36,614 nt of DNA, taken from NCBI GenBank assembly GCA_025350645.1, contig JANXXM010000052.1:1-36614 (forward strand), written 5' to 3'. The translations under genes were made by a program, and so were the position numbers. Below the pieces are notes generated by a model. The model ran no database searches. It was not told the origin of the DNA and worked only from the letters and a program-made list of their open reading frames with translations. Positions 15,707 through 24,740 of this stretch are shown one piece after another. This DNA comes from Ferruginibacter sp. (GTDB lineage: Bacteria > Bacteroidota > Bacteroidia > Chitinophagales > Chitinophagaceae). Within the stretch, counting starts at the first letter, position 1, and every line of letters begins with the position of its first letter.

Positions 15707-17011
15707 ATGAAGCAGGCAATTACCCAATCTCCTTTTTTAATGTACTCCGATGGTGAAGGTGGTATTTACGAAGATGAAACCTTGTATACCGCTGGCCGCA
15801 GTGGCTGGGATGCAATGCCCATACCGGAAGAGGAATGGATTTTATTGCCCGAAGGTGGACAGTTATATGAATTGCCGGGCCGCAGAGGCATTGGTATAGA
15901 TGTAAAAACGGGTGAGATGCGTATTTGCGAAAAAGGCTGGGCAGTGGCGGCTTTTATACCGCCGGCACATACGGGTTTGTATATTTCTGCGTATGAAACT
16001 ATGCCCGATGCACCTACGCTTCCGCTGTTTTGTTATACTGCTGCAGGATGGCAGGCAGAGAAAATTTATGTGCCTGCGGTGCGCATAGAAAAAGACATAC
16101 GGCAGGAGAGTGAGGGCTACCACGATGAGGAGATTGAAGTGGGTACAAATCATTTATTAACCGCATACCCCAACAACCGGCTGGTAAAACATTTGATGGA
16201 AAATTGCTGCATGACGTACACCTGCCCTGCTGCCCGCAACCTTGCGCTCGGCCGGTGGGAGTGCCCTGTGCCGGTATCGCCTGCATGTAATGCTAATTGT
16301 ATTGGCTGTATTTCTTTTCAGCCGGTAGAAGAAACAATTATCAGTACACAGGACAGACTTACTTTTAAACCCACCGCAGAAGAGATTGTAGAATTTACCG
16401 TACCTCATTTAGAAACGGCGCCTTACCCGATTATTAGTTATGGGCAGGGCTGCGAGGGTGAGCCATTGCTCATGTGGGAAACGATAAAAGAATCTATTAT
16501 TGAAATAAGAAAACATACTCAAAGAGGCAGCATCAACATCAATACCAACGGAAGTATGCCCAAAGCGGTGAAAGCCTTGTGCGAAGCTGGTCTTACTAGT
16601 ATACGGGTAAGCACAAACTCTGCCCGGGAAGAAATTTATACGCCATACTACCGCCCCAATAATTATAAGTTTGCAGATATTATAGAGAGCTTAAAAGTGG
16701 CCCGCAGTTTTGGTGCGTGGACGAGCATAAACTATTTTGTTTTCCCGGGCATGACGGACAGCATTGCAGAATATGAAGCACTGCGACAACTAATTAAAGA
16801 AACCGGTTTGTGTATGATACAATGGCGCAATTTTAATATTGATCCTGACTGGTATTTGGGTAAAATAAATATTACCGATACTGGCGAATGTATGGGCATG
16901 AAACAGTTTATGGAACTGATCCATGAAGAATTTCCAGAAGTGAAATTTGGGTATTTTAATCCGTCTATAGAGCGGATAAAGGGAGATTATGAAATGGATT
17001 ATGCGCATTAA
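15707..17011 (+). CDS. Uncharacterised radical SAM protein with extra cysteines
   Basis: This 434-residue protein binds a [4Fe-4S] cluster through C194-N-A-N-C198-I-G-C201, the CX3CX2C radical SAM motif. The next strand carries YGQGCEGEPLL (245-255), the GGE-like SAM-contacting element, and ININTNGSMP and IRVSTNS complete a partial TIM barrel. The 190 residues before the cluster are unusual for the superfamily. They are a Trp/Gly-rich N-terminal region, then C167, C168, C173 and C186, which could hold a second cluster or zinc. No SPASM domain or carrier peptide is seen at the C terminus. I cannot assign a reaction. It stands alone between a LysR gene and a convergent OmpA gene, and a hairpin repeat starts right after its stop. 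Confidence 0.9.
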   Translation: MKQAITQSPFLMYSDGEGGIYEDETLYTAGRSGWDAMPIPEEEWILLPEGGQLYELPGRRGIGIDVKTGEMRICEKGWAVAAFIPPAHTGLYISAYETMPDAPTLPLFCYTAAGWQAEKIYVPAVRIEKDIRQESEGYHDEEIEVGTNHLLTAYPNNRLVKHLMENCCMTYTCPAARNLALGRWECPVPVSPACNANCIGCISFQPVEETIISTQDRLTFKPTAEEIVEFTVPHLETAPYPIISYGQGCEGEPLLMWETIKESIIEIRKHTQRGSININTNGSMPKAVKALCEAGLTSIRVSTNSAREEIYTPYYRPNNYKFADIIESLKVARSFGAWTSINYFVFPGMTDSIAEYEALRQLIKETGLCMIQWRNFNIDPDWYLGKINITDTGECMGMKQFMELIHEEFPEVKFGYFNPSIERIKGDYEMDYAH

Positions 17012-17081
17012 GCCACTCTTACCCTTCCGGCCAAAGGCGGAGAGATATAATGCCCCTTTTATTCTCCCGAAAGGGGAGAGA
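17012..17081 (+). repeat. 3'-end hairpin repeat following the radical SAM gene (two units)
   Basis: Directly after TAA the sequence reads GCCACTCTTACCCTTCC and then GGAGAG. A second unit at 17052-17081 has CCCCTTT pairing with AAAGGGG, or TCTCCC with GGGGAGA around a GAAA loop. It matches the elements at 305-342 and 23988-24024 in sequence and in orientation to the gene. Confidence 0.55.
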
Positions 17082-17235
17082 CACAAGACTTCCTAATGCT
17101 GTTCTATTAATGAAGTGGAAGAGAAATAACGTTCGCAATTTTTAGCTTTAAAAATTGGAGTGTATTTTATTTTTTGAATATAAAATCTCAATACGCACAT
17201 CTTTTATATTACATCTTATATCTCAATACTTAATA

Positions 17236-18845
17236 CTAATTCTTCACAATTACAAATTCTACTCTTCTGTTGGTTTGTCGCCCTTCATCAGTGTCGTTAG
17301 TTGCTTCGGGTTTTGTTTCTCCATAGCCGTGTGATGATATACGATCTGCTGCAATGCCTTTAGAAATAATATAATCCAATACAGATTTTGCCCTGTTTTC
17401 ACTCAAGGTCATGTTGTATTCATCAGATCCTTTATTATCTGTGTGTGCATTTATTTCTATAATTATTGCGGGATAATCCTGCAGCAATTTTACCAGCCGG
17501 TTCAATTCTACAAAAGATGCTGCTTTTAAACTAAACTTATCAAAATCAAAAAACACGTTATTTAAGCGAAATACTTGCCCTACTTCGATGGGTGCCAGGT
17601 AAAGATCTCTGTGAATTTCTTTAAAGCCTTTTTTTACCAAAGAGTCCAGATTTAGGTTTTCGGATATGGCAAAAAATTTATCGGAAGATGCGGTAATGCT
17701 GTAGTTTTTATCGTAAGGCAAAATAATTTTAAACGACCCATCTGTACCGTTGGATAAGCCAGTGCCAGCCTGTGTTCCATCTGGCAACGTATTATAAGTT
17801 AATGCAGCCTGTAAAGGCAATTTTGTTTTTGCATTGTACACATTTCCGGTAACCAACACCACCGGGTCAGGCTTTTCTTTTTCTAATAATTTTACTCTTA
17901 CAATATCGCTTGCACCAAAGGCGCCATTGCTACTTGTTAAGTATGCATATTCGCCACCGGCATCTAATGTAAAAAATGCTTCGGAGCCTTCTGTGTTTAT
18001 GGGCTGCCCAAGGTTTACCGGTTCACTCCATTTTTGCCATGTTTTGTCTAATCTTTTTGTCATCCATATATCGCTCTCGCCAAAGCCACCGGGCCTGTTG
18101 CTGCTAAAATAAAGGGTTATACCATCAGCCGCTAAAAAAGGACTCATCTGGTTATAGCCTGATAAATTTAATTTTTTGCCAAGGTTTTTTGGTGCAGTCC
18201 AAATATCATTTCCTTCCAAAAAAGATACAAACAGGTTGTTGTTGTAATCATCTTTTTTCTCCGTCATGTAAAACAACAATGTTTGCCCGTCATTGCCCAT
18301 ACTGGCGCCCAGTTGTGCAGTATTGCTGTACTTATTAAAGTTTCTTATTTTAAGCATCTCGGGTGCAGTCCATTCGTTTTCTTTTACTTTATGAAGCATG
18401 CTTAGCCCCACTCCCAGGTATTGCCCGTCCACATAAGCCCCCTTGAGCAGGAGTGTATTTAAATCTGCCGAAACCCAGTACACTGCATTATATTGTGCGC
18501 CATTTATTGCCCTGCTTAAATGTTTTGCTTTGCCCCATTTGCCGGTGGCAGTATCTTTTATTAAAAACAAATATCCTGTGAGTTGGGCACGGTTTGGTAG
18601 TTTACATTCTTTGGATCATTTTGCCTGATAAAAAAAAGCTGGTTACCATCTGCAGAAATAGTTGGCCGCATTTCGGGGTTTTCTGTGTTAACCATTTCGC
18701 CCAGGTTTTCTATTTGCACAATAGTATTGCTGGTGATGATGTTATTTTTTTGCGCAATTAATTTTGCGGTCGTATCACTGCCTGTTTGCGAAAATGCAGC
18801 AGCAGTAAGGAAAAGAAAAAATATAGCACAGCAGGTTTTGATCAT
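17236..18845 (-). pseudogene. OmpA-family outer membrane protein with PD40 repeats, split by a 1-nt frameshift
   Basis: Two overlapping frames make one protein. The upstream part (18561-18845) has a signal peptide (MIKTCCAIFFLFLTAAAFSQ) and the start of a PD40 propeller, and stops at DICF. The downstream part (17236-18570) continues with LIKDTATGKWGKA, more PD40 repeats (FSSNRPGGFGESDIW), a beta-sandwich linker with TGNVYNAKTK, and a C-terminal OmpA peptidoglycan-binding domain (VFFDFDKFSLK, TLSENRAKSVLDYI, QTNRRVEF). One extra T in the T5 run (plus-strand A5 at 18563-18567) restores a 536-residue frame exactly. This may be a sequencing indel, a true mutation, or -1 slippage at TTT before TAA. 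The intact protein would tie the outer membrane to peptidoglycan. Confidence 0.85.
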
Positions 18846-18993
18846 GGTATTTATTCATTTTTATACATAACGTTATATTAAATGAAATAATGTGTTGTAT
18901 TATAAAAAAAATTAAGCAATGTTTCTTTGCCAGTGTGTAAACCACTTTATAAATATTTTGCAATATATTTATCTCCAAAACAAAACGCTTATT

Positions 18994-19686
18994 ATGTACC
19001 TGCTTCCACAAAATGCCCGGCGGGCAAAGAATATTCTTATTGCATTTTATGTAACGATTGCTATGCAGCTTATATCGCTGTTATCTAATTTTATGCAGCT
19101 TGCTTTATTGCGCAAAGTTGAAAAAGGAGATTATAATGCGAGTGAAGCTACTACAAACGATGCCCGGCAGGCGGTAATTGCCTTTTCTCATGTTGGGTTG
19201 TACATAGTAAGCATTGTATTATTTATTTTGTGGTTTCGCAGGGCGTACAATAACCTGTATTTATCTAACAGGGCAAGTACAAATTTTGAAACAGGCTGGG
19301 CAGCAGGCGCCTGGTTTGTACCATTTTTAAACTTGGGCAGGCCTTACAGCATCATGAAAGAAATATGGATAAAAACCCAGCAGGCCACAGATAATTTGCT
19401 TACCTATAAACCGGCAGATATTGTAGGCTGGTGGTGGGCATTATGGATAGCAAATAATATTGCTGCAAACATTGCTACCAGGGTATTTAAGGGTTCAACG
19501 GTAGAAGATCTTACCAATCTTACATACGCAAATATGGTGAGCGATATAGTGGAACTGGCTGCAGTAATTCTTGCCATAATGATGATAAAACAAACTGCCG
19601 TATTCGAAGAAAACCTGCAGCAGTCTCTTCTTGTAGAAAAACAGCCAGAGGGGGATGATGTGCTTAATTTTATTGTAAATAGTTAA
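18994..19686 (+). CDS. DUF4328-like membrane protein
   Basis: From ATG 18994 the product has 230 residues with about five to six hydrophobic segments: about 12-36, 62-83, 99-118, 142-163 and 182-200. Features I link to DUF4328 are the WFRRAYNNLY element after the second helix, the ETGWAAGAWFVPFLNLGRPY stretch with IMKEIW, and WWWALWIANNI in the later helices. The soluble tail is short and acidic. The frame is open 25 codons upstream, but that extension is not family-like. The gene stands alone, diverging from the OmpA gene, and is closed by the hairpin at 19954-19992. Function unknown. Confidence 0.82.
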   Translation: MYLLPQNARRAKNILIAFYVTIAMQLISLLSNFMQLALLRKVEKGDYNASEATTNDARQAVIAFSHVGLYIVSIVLFILWFRRAYNNLYLSNRASTNFETGWAAGAWFVPFLNLGRPYSIMKEIWIKTQQATDNLLTYKPADIVGWWWALWIANNIAANIATRVFKGSTVEDLTNLTYANMVSDIVELAAVILAIMMIKQTAVFEENLQQSLLVEKQPEGDDVLNFIVNS

Positions 19687-20073
19687 TGAGGAGTACCAAT
19701 GATGAATTATAAATTATTTACCACCATTACCAATTCACAGTTAATATTAGTTTATAGATGGTGATTCGTGAATTATAGCGTTCATCATTTGTGATTCATG
19801 ATTTATAATTCCTCACTACAATCCACCATTACGAATTGACCAATAAATGGTGTTTGTATATTAATTTTGTAAGTTATTATTCGTGTATTGTTGTTCATAA
19901 TTCATAACGCCTCATTCAAAATAAACCATTGCCCAATAATATTCGTTTGTATAAAAAAAGTGCGCAGGTTCTATGACCCTGCGCACTTTTTTAAATGGCG
20001 ATTTTGTGAGTGTTGATTCGTGAATTGTAGAGTTGGTAATTACTCATTTTTCTTTTAAACCTCATCATTAAAA
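19687..20073. other. Word-repeat-rich intergenic region between convergent genes
   Basis: There is no gene here. The region repeats short words in both directions: GATTCGTGAATT occurs near 19763 and again near 20016, and ACCATTA(C) with AATTC/GAATT words recurs near 19723 and 19831. The only strong structure is the terminator at 19954-19992. Confidence 0.6.
19954..19992. terminator. Bidirectional intrinsic terminator
   Basis: The core stem GTGCGCAGG/CCTGCGCAC is perfect, extended by A6/T6 to 15 bp, with a 9-nt loop. It serves both the plus-strand membrane gene and the minus-strand T9SS cargo gene, which converge here. Confidence 0.9.
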
Positions 20074-20955
20074 TTAATTTACTACAATCAATTTTTTACT
20101 AACAAACTCTCCTGTATTTTTATTTGCAATACGCACCACATACATACCATTTTGCAAGCCATTAAGCGGGATAACATTTTTGTTTACCACTATTGTTTTT
20201 ATAACCCTGCCGCTAGCATCTATTACATCTACATTATTGGCTTCTGTAACATCTGTGATAGTAATGTTTGCATTGCCATTACTTGGGTTAGGGAAGATGG
20301 TGAAATCGCTTACAGAAGACTGACCTTTTATAACAACAATATTGCTGTATTTAAACGAGCCATTAATGTCTGTCATTTTTAAACGATATTGCGTAACGCC
20401 CTTTACAAAATTATTATCTGTATATGTATATACACTGCCTGTAGATAAATTAGAAGCTTCTAAACTGGTAATGGGTTCAAAATCTTTTCCTGTACTTTTC
20501 TCAAGTATAAATGCCTTTGTATTTAACTCACTTTCTGTTTTCCAGTTTAAAAGCACATTATTACCTGCACGTTTTCCTGTAAAAGAATTAAGCACAACTG
20601 GCAGTGGACCACCACCCGGAGGCAATATTAAAATCTGGCTACAAACCGCACCATTGCAGCTTCCTAAATGCCCTGTAGCTACGGCTGTAAGTGCACTAAT
20701 TCCCCCACTACAGAAAAGATTAGGCTTTGTATAAGTGCCGCTGCCATTCAATATAATACATTCGTCAGAAATTACATAAAAGCCACATTTTACAGTAAGC
20801 TGTAAATAGCCAGGTGTAGGAGAAATATAATTAAATGTGAGAGAAACCGTGCTTCCTGTTTGTGTAAAAAAGCCTGTGGTAACGGTGGCGCAGGTTTGAG
20901 CAAAACCTGCGATAGACAATGCAACAAAAGCAAAGATTAGTGTAAATTTTTTCAT
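20074..20955 (-). CDS. Secreted protein with a T9SS type A sorting domain
   Basis: The product has 293 residues. It has a Sec signal peptide (MKKFTLIFAFVALSIAGFAQ), then a Cys-containing region of about 100 residues with no domain I know. Next is a fibronectin-like module with LPVVLNSFTGKRAGNNVLLNWKT and YRLKMTDINGSFKYSNIV. The last 80 residues are the sorting domain: FTIFPNPSNGNANI, a VIDASGRV strand, LQNGMYVVRI, and KKLIVVN at the end. Type IX secretion should move it across the outer membrane and attach it to the cell surface after domain removal. Six cysteines between about 22 and 106 may form disulfides. There is no catalytic motif; the sorting machinery is not in this window. Confidence 0.92.
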   Translation of the reverse strand: MKKFTLIFAFVALSIAGFAQTCATVTTGFFTQTGSTVSLTFNYISPTPGYLQLTVKCGFYVISDECIILNGSGTYTKPNLFCSGGISALTAVATGHLGSCNGAVCSQILILPPGGGPLPVVLNSFTGKRAGNNVLLNWKTESELNTKAFILEKSTGKDFEPITSLEASNLSTGSVYTYTDNNFVKGVTQYRLKMTDINGSFKYSNIVVIKGQSSVSDFTIFPNPSNGNANITITDVTEANNVDVIDASGRVIKTIVVNKNVIPLNGLQNGMYVVRIANKNTGEFVSKKLIVVN

Positions 20956-21378
20956 GAAATTTTTTTAAAATAATAAATACGGTTTGTGGATTTTCAGCAC
21001 TAAAAAAAAGTACAAAAACTGTACAGCATTTTAGAGATAGGAACCAGAAATAATTTGGATGAATAAATTCACATAACAGCGACGGAGTGCAGGTTCATAG
21101 AAAACCTTGTCTTCAATTATATAAAGTGCATTTCTTAGGTGGTGGATTGTACAGACAAGGCCAAAATGTATGCCTATTATTCATATAACCGTAGTAAAAA
21201 TACAATAATTTTATATCTATAGTGGAAAAAACCTAATGATGTTGAAAACTTTATGCTTTGTTTATCTACAACAACAATAGCAGACCAAAAATTTCTACTG
21301 TTTTATGGTGCGGAGGAAATACATTCCCACATATAATTAATTATGAATAAAGAATTTAAAATAAAGATCAATATGATT
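20956..21378. other. 423-nt region without a recognisable gene
   Basis: I see no open frame of note, no terminator and no clear promoter. GTACAAAAACTGTAC near 21010-21024 is a small perfect palindrome with 5-bp arms (GTACA/TGTAC) that could be an operator. The rest is AT-rich without repeats that I can match elsewhere in the window. Confidence 0.4.
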
Positions 21379-22035
21379 TTATTTTTTTGATTTTCCACTC
21401 CCAAAGTTTTTTGATATGCCTACGTTTATTAACTTTCCAAAATTAAATTCAACAACAGTGGTTTTATTGTAATTACTGTTATCTGTATTTTTTGGTGTGT
21501 TATAACTATAAGATAAACCACCAAAATTAAAGTTGAGCCCGAAGTTATTTTTAATATTTAAGCATACAGCAGGAAATAAATTTACCTGCCCTACAGATCC
21601 TTTGTTGGTCAGTGTTATGGGTGAAGGAATTCCATTACTTACCGAAGTTGATTTATAGCTGCCAAATTTTGCATCCAGTTGTCCGTATATTTTAAAAAAA
21701 TCTGAAATGCTTTTAGTATATCGTATAAACGGACCTGCTACGAAATTATGCCCTGTAGTTTTGGATATAACCTGTATATCATCACCATTTTGATCTTTTG
21801 CAGATGTAAAATTTGCTGCGGCACCAATCGTCCAGTTATTGGAAAATTGATAACCAATGAGGGGTTCAATACTAAATTGTGTTGAGCGGGAGTAGTAATT
21901 ATAACTACCGCTGCTAGTATTATTTTTTGCAGATAAAAAGGTTGTTGAGCCTTGCGCCAGTAAAGTATTTTTTTGTGCATGTACTGCACTGCAAGTAATA
22001 CTAAAAAAAATAATTGCGGATAAAGTTTTTTTCAT
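21379..22035 (-). CDS. Small outer membrane beta-barrel protein
   Basis: From ATG 22035 the product has 218 residues. The signal peptide is MKKTLSAIIFFSITCSAVHAQ. The mature part is made of alternating hydrophobic/polar strands with loops rich in Asn, Ser and Lys: FSIEPLIGYQFSNNWTIGAAANF, FVAGPFIRYTKSISDFFKIYGQLDAKFG, and FGLNFNFGGLSYSY. This is the pattern of an eight-strand porin-like barrel of the outer-membrane-beta-barrel family. It ends with a basic SGKSKK tail after the last strand, so it lacks the usual terminal aromatic residue. It stands alone with loose spacing on both sides. No ligand can be inferred. Confidence 0.8.
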   Translation of the reverse strand: MKKTLSAIIFFSITCSAVHAQKNTLLAQGSTTFLSAKNNTSSGSYNYYSRSTQFSIEPLIGYQFSNNWTIGAAANFTSAKDQNGDDIQVISKTTGHNFVAGPFIRYTKSISDFFKIYGQLDAKFGSYKSTSVSNGIPSPITLTNKGSVGQVNLFPAVCLNIKNNFGLNFNFGGLSYSYNTPKNTDNSNYNKTTVVEFNFGKLINVGISKNFGSGKSKK

Positions 22036-22143
22036 AAATGTTTTTTGAAATAAGTTGGAGTAGTTAAAAATCAAAAGAGCATTTTAAACTTTTAATAGCT
22101 GCAAACTTTTTTTGCTTTAACATTTATTTAAAAAAACTTTTCT

Positions 22144-23694
22144 TCAATATTCCCCGAATACATCCCTTAATATATCTGCAATTTCTCCCAGAGTGCAATA
22201 ATTTTCTACGGCTTCTACAACAACGGGCATAATGTTTTCTGTTCCTTTTGCGGCAGTAGTAAGCCTTGCGAGAATTTCTTTTACTTTTTCATTATTTCTT
22301 TTTTTGCGTAACAATACCAATTTATCTGTTTGTATTTTTTGTATGCTTTCATCAATTTTAAAAACCGGAACTTTATTTATGTCTTCGCTTACAAATTTAT
22401 TTACGCCCACACTTATTTTACTGCCGCTCTCAATATCTTTTTGATATTGGTACGCACTTGCAGCAATTTGCTCCTGCATAAAACCTTCTTCAATTGCTGC
22501 AACACTGCCGCCCATTGCATCTATTTTTTCCATTAGCTGTAGTGCAGCTTTTTCTACTTCATCTGTAAGTGCTTCTACAAAAAAACTTCCGGCAAGCGGG
22601 TCCACGGTTTCTGGCACACCACTTTCGTAAGCCACAATTTGCTGTGTACGCAGTGCAATTTTTGCAGCTTCTTCTGTAGGTAAACTCAATGCTTCATCAA
22701 ACCCGTTTGTATGGAGTGATTGTGTGCCGCCCATTACTGCAGCAAGAGTTTGTATGGTTACCCGGCTTATATTGTTAAGTGGCTGCTGTGCGGTAAGTGT
22801 GCTGCCCCCTGTTTGTGTGTGAAAACGCAACATCATTGCTTTCTCATCTGTTGCGCCAAGGTCTTTCATAATGGTAGCCCACATGCGCCTTGCAGCACGA
22901 AACTTTGCCACTTCTTCAAACAAATTATTATGGGCATTAAAAAAAAAGGATAGTCTTTTTCCAAATACATTTATATCCAGCCCTTTTGCCAGAGCAGCCT
23001 GCACATAAGCTTTTCCGTTACTCAGCGTAAAAGCAATTTCCTGCACGGCTGTACTGCCGGCTTCCCTAATGTGATAGCCGGAAATAGAAATGGTATTCCA
23101 TTTTGGCACATCATTGCTGCACCATTCAAAAATATCTGTAATAATACGCATAGATGCTTTTGGCGGATAAATGTAAGTGCCTCTTGCTGCATATTCTTTT
23201 AAAATATCATTCTGTATTGTACCGGAAATTTTTCTTAGATCTGCTCCCTGTTTTTTTGCCAGAGCTACATAAAATGCCAGCAAAATAAAGCCTGATGCAT
23301 TAATCGTCATAGAGGTGGAAACAGTTTCTACATTTATACCTTTAAACAACTCCTCCATATCTTCAATGCTGTCTATTGCTACGCCTACTTTCCCCACTTC
23401 ACCATCTGCAAGGGGGTGATCGCTATCGTACCCAATCTGCGTAGGCAAATCAAACGCAACGCTTAGCCCGCTTACACCCTGGCTTAGTAAATAATGATAC
23501 CGGTTGTTACTTTCCTGCGCTGTGCTAAAGCCTGCATACTGCCGCATCGTCCACAATTTACCCCTGTACATGCTTGCCTGCACGCCACGGGTATAAGGAA
23601 ATTCTCCGGGCAAAGAAACATCTGCCAAAGGTGAATTTTGTGGGGTGTACAATTCTTTTATTTCTATGCCGGAGTCTGTGGTTATCGGAGTCAT
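22144..23694 (-). CDS. Methylmalonyl-CoA mutase, stand-alone catalytic (large) subunit
   Basis: This 516-residue protein covers only the substrate-binding TIM barrel of acyl-CoA mutases. The C-terminal cobalamin-binding domain (DxHxxG) is absent, as in split archaeal-type enzymes. Marks include [61 protein letters not shown] and [14 protein letters not shown]. Tyr53 (in RQYAGF) and Arg183 (in KASMRII) match methylmalonyl-CoA mutase; isobutyryl-CoA mutases have Phe and Gln-type changes there, so methylmalonyl-CoA/succinyl-CoA is the likely pair. A separate B12-binding subunit must be encoded elsewhere, since none is in the window. A TATTTTTG element lies 24 nt upstream. Confidence 0.92.
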   Translation of the reverse strand: MTPITTDSGIEIKELYTPQNSPLADVSLPGEFPYTRGVQASMYRGKLWTMRQYAGFSTAQESNNRYHYLLSQGVSGLSVAFDLPTQIGYDSDHPLADGEVGKVGVAIDSIEDMEELFKGINVETVSTSMTINASGFILLAFYVALAKKQGADLRKISGTIQNDILKEYAARGTYIYPPKASMRIITDIFEWCSNDVPKWNTISISGYHIREAGSTAVQEIAFTLSNGKAYVQAALAKGLDINVFGKRLSFFFNAHNNLFEEVAKFRAARRMWATIMKDLGATDEKAMMLRFHTQTGGSTLTAQQPLNNISRVTIQTLAAVMGGTQSLHTNGFDEALSLPTEEAAKIALRTQQIVAYESGVPETVDPLAGSFFVEALTDEVEKAALQLMEKIDAMGGSVAAIEEGFMQEQIAASAYQYQKDIESGSKISVGVNKFVSEDINKVPVFKIDESIQKIQTDKLVLLRKKRNNEKVKEILARLTTAAKGTENIMPVVVEAVENYCTLGEIADILRDVFGEY

Positions 23695-23717
23695 AATATC
23701 TTTTAAAATTATTTCCT

Positions 23718-23725
23718 CAAAAATA
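23718..23725 (-). promoter_or_regulatory. Bacteroidota -7 element for the mutase gene
   Basis: The minus strand reads TATTTTTG, an exact TAnnTTTG match, 23 nt upstream of the ATG at 23694. No clear -33 TTTG is seen. Confidence 0.4.
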
Positions 23726-23776
23726 GTGATTATGCATTTGGGGCTGTGGGCTTTTATATTATTTTCAGCATTAGAT

Positions 23777-23862
23777 CGGGCTGCTGCGGGCTACGGTATT
23801 TTTTATCCAAATATGCCTTCGGCATTTGTATAAAAAACACTGCCCCTCCCCATCCCGCAGCC
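23777..23862. repeat. Imperfect palindromic element, about 85 nt
   Basis: The two arms pair around a UUCG-type loop at 23817-23821 (TGCC-TTC-GGCA). Pairing segments are ATGCC/GGCAT, TATTTTTT/AAAAAATA-type tracts and the outer GGCTGC...GGG with CCCGCAGCC, with several mismatches and a CC bulge. It lies in the spacer upstream of the mutase gene. It looks like a REP- or MITE-like dispersed element, but only one copy is in this window. Confidence 0.55.
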
Positions 23863-23987
23863 AGTCATCAAACAACATCTATGATGCAATATTGCCAATT
23901 CAAAAAACATCGGCAAGAATAATGAACCGAAAGTTCCGTCTCTTCTTTGCGGATAGAGTTTATCAGAAGTGCTTTCTGAAGTTATGT

Positions 23988-24024
23988 TTCTTCTCCTCGG
24001 GGAGAAGTTAGGAGAGGGGCTTTT
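23988..24024 (-). repeat. 3'-end hairpin repeat overlapping the end of the 24008 gene
   Basis: Read on the minus strand, AAGCCCCTCTCCTAACTTCTCC runs into a hairpin, TTCTCC with GGAGAA. It encodes the last codons and the TAA of the gene at 24008-24517. It is the same family as 305-342 and 17012-17081. Confidence 0.6.
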
Positions 24025-24517
24025 GCAACAACTTCTTCGCCTCATGCTGTATTGCATCCAGCACAATTAAATTTAACTCGCTGTTGGTACCCAGGCTATA
24101 CTCCAAAATTCTTTTGCTCATATCCAGTGCAGTAGCTTGCGGTGGAAGACCACCACCCAGTTGGTTGAGTATATAAATGTTTTGATCTTTTAATTTGGTA
24201 ACAGCATCCCATACTTCTCTGCTCACATAAATTTGCTGGCTCACATTATATTCGTACTCAGTTTTTAAAGTATCTATAAGCTGTGCATGAAGCCCGGCAG
24301 CACTTTCCCCAAAAGATGACGCACGGCTTATCAGGTTTTTAAGGCCAGATCTTTCTGCAAATACAGCCAGCCGCTCATAGGCCTGCAATTGCAAGTTTAT
24401 CTTTTCGGTACTGGCACTGCCCAGCGATTTTTTTATTTCAATTATTTCTTTTATTAAATAGCCAATACCCACCAAAATGATCACGAGCAATGCAATTGAA
24501 ATCGTCAACAAATCCAT
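24008..24517 (-). CDS. Membrane-anchored uncharacterised protein (DUF7935-like)
   Basis: The product has 169 residues. One N-terminal helix (about 3-22, LLTISIALLVIILVGIGYLI) is followed by a charged, mostly helical soluble domain. Recognisable stretches are LQLQAYERLAVFAERSGLKNLI, YEYNVSQQIYVSREVWDAV and GLPPQATALDMSKRILEY, which I associate with a Bacteroidota-specific family sometimes labelled DUF7935. The topology suggests a single anchor with the body in the cytoplasm. The last few residues (KPLS) and the stop lie in a dispersed hairpin repeat, so the C terminus may have been shifted by its insertion. A TATTTTTG is 17 nt upstream of the start. Function unknown. Confidence 0.72.
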   Translation of the reverse strand: MDLLTISIALLVIILVGIGYLIKEIIEIKKSLGSASTEKINLQLQAYERLAVFAERSGLKNLISRASSFGESAAGLHAQLIDTLKTEYEYNVSQQIYVSREVWDAVTKLKDQNIYILNQLGGGLPPQATALDMSKRILEYSLGTNSELNLIVLDAIQHEAKKLLQKPLS

Positions 24518-24533
24518 ATAAAAAATTTTGCAG

Positions 24534-24541
24534 CAAAAATA
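24534..24541 (-). promoter_or_regulatory. Bacteroidota -7 element for the 24008-24517 gene
   Basis: The minus strand reads TATTTTTG, 16 nt before the ATG at 24517, with a poor TTG-like -33 candidate (CTTG) 17 nt further upstream. Confidence 0.4.
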
Positions 24542-24740
24542 AAGGAAAGCAGGTATAACAAGGTCCCCAATCTTTAGGCAAAATAATAGAATAATATTTA
24601 TTCTATAGATGTTAAGAAGCGTGAAAGGATAATGGATAATAATTGACCGTTCACCTTGTAATTATAAGATTAATACTTTGGGCTTAATATTACAGCTGCA
24701 TAATTAACAACCATAAAATAAAATCAATTTTAAAAAATAA

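Noticed and set aside
15472..15756. 94-codon plus-strand reading frame ahead of the radical SAM gene
   Set aside because: It overlaps the real gene start by about 50 nt, and its translation is low-complexity without domains.
23777..23862. Intrinsic terminator
   Set aside because: It lies upstream of one gene start and away from the 3' end of the next, the stem is imperfect, and no U tract follows in either direction.
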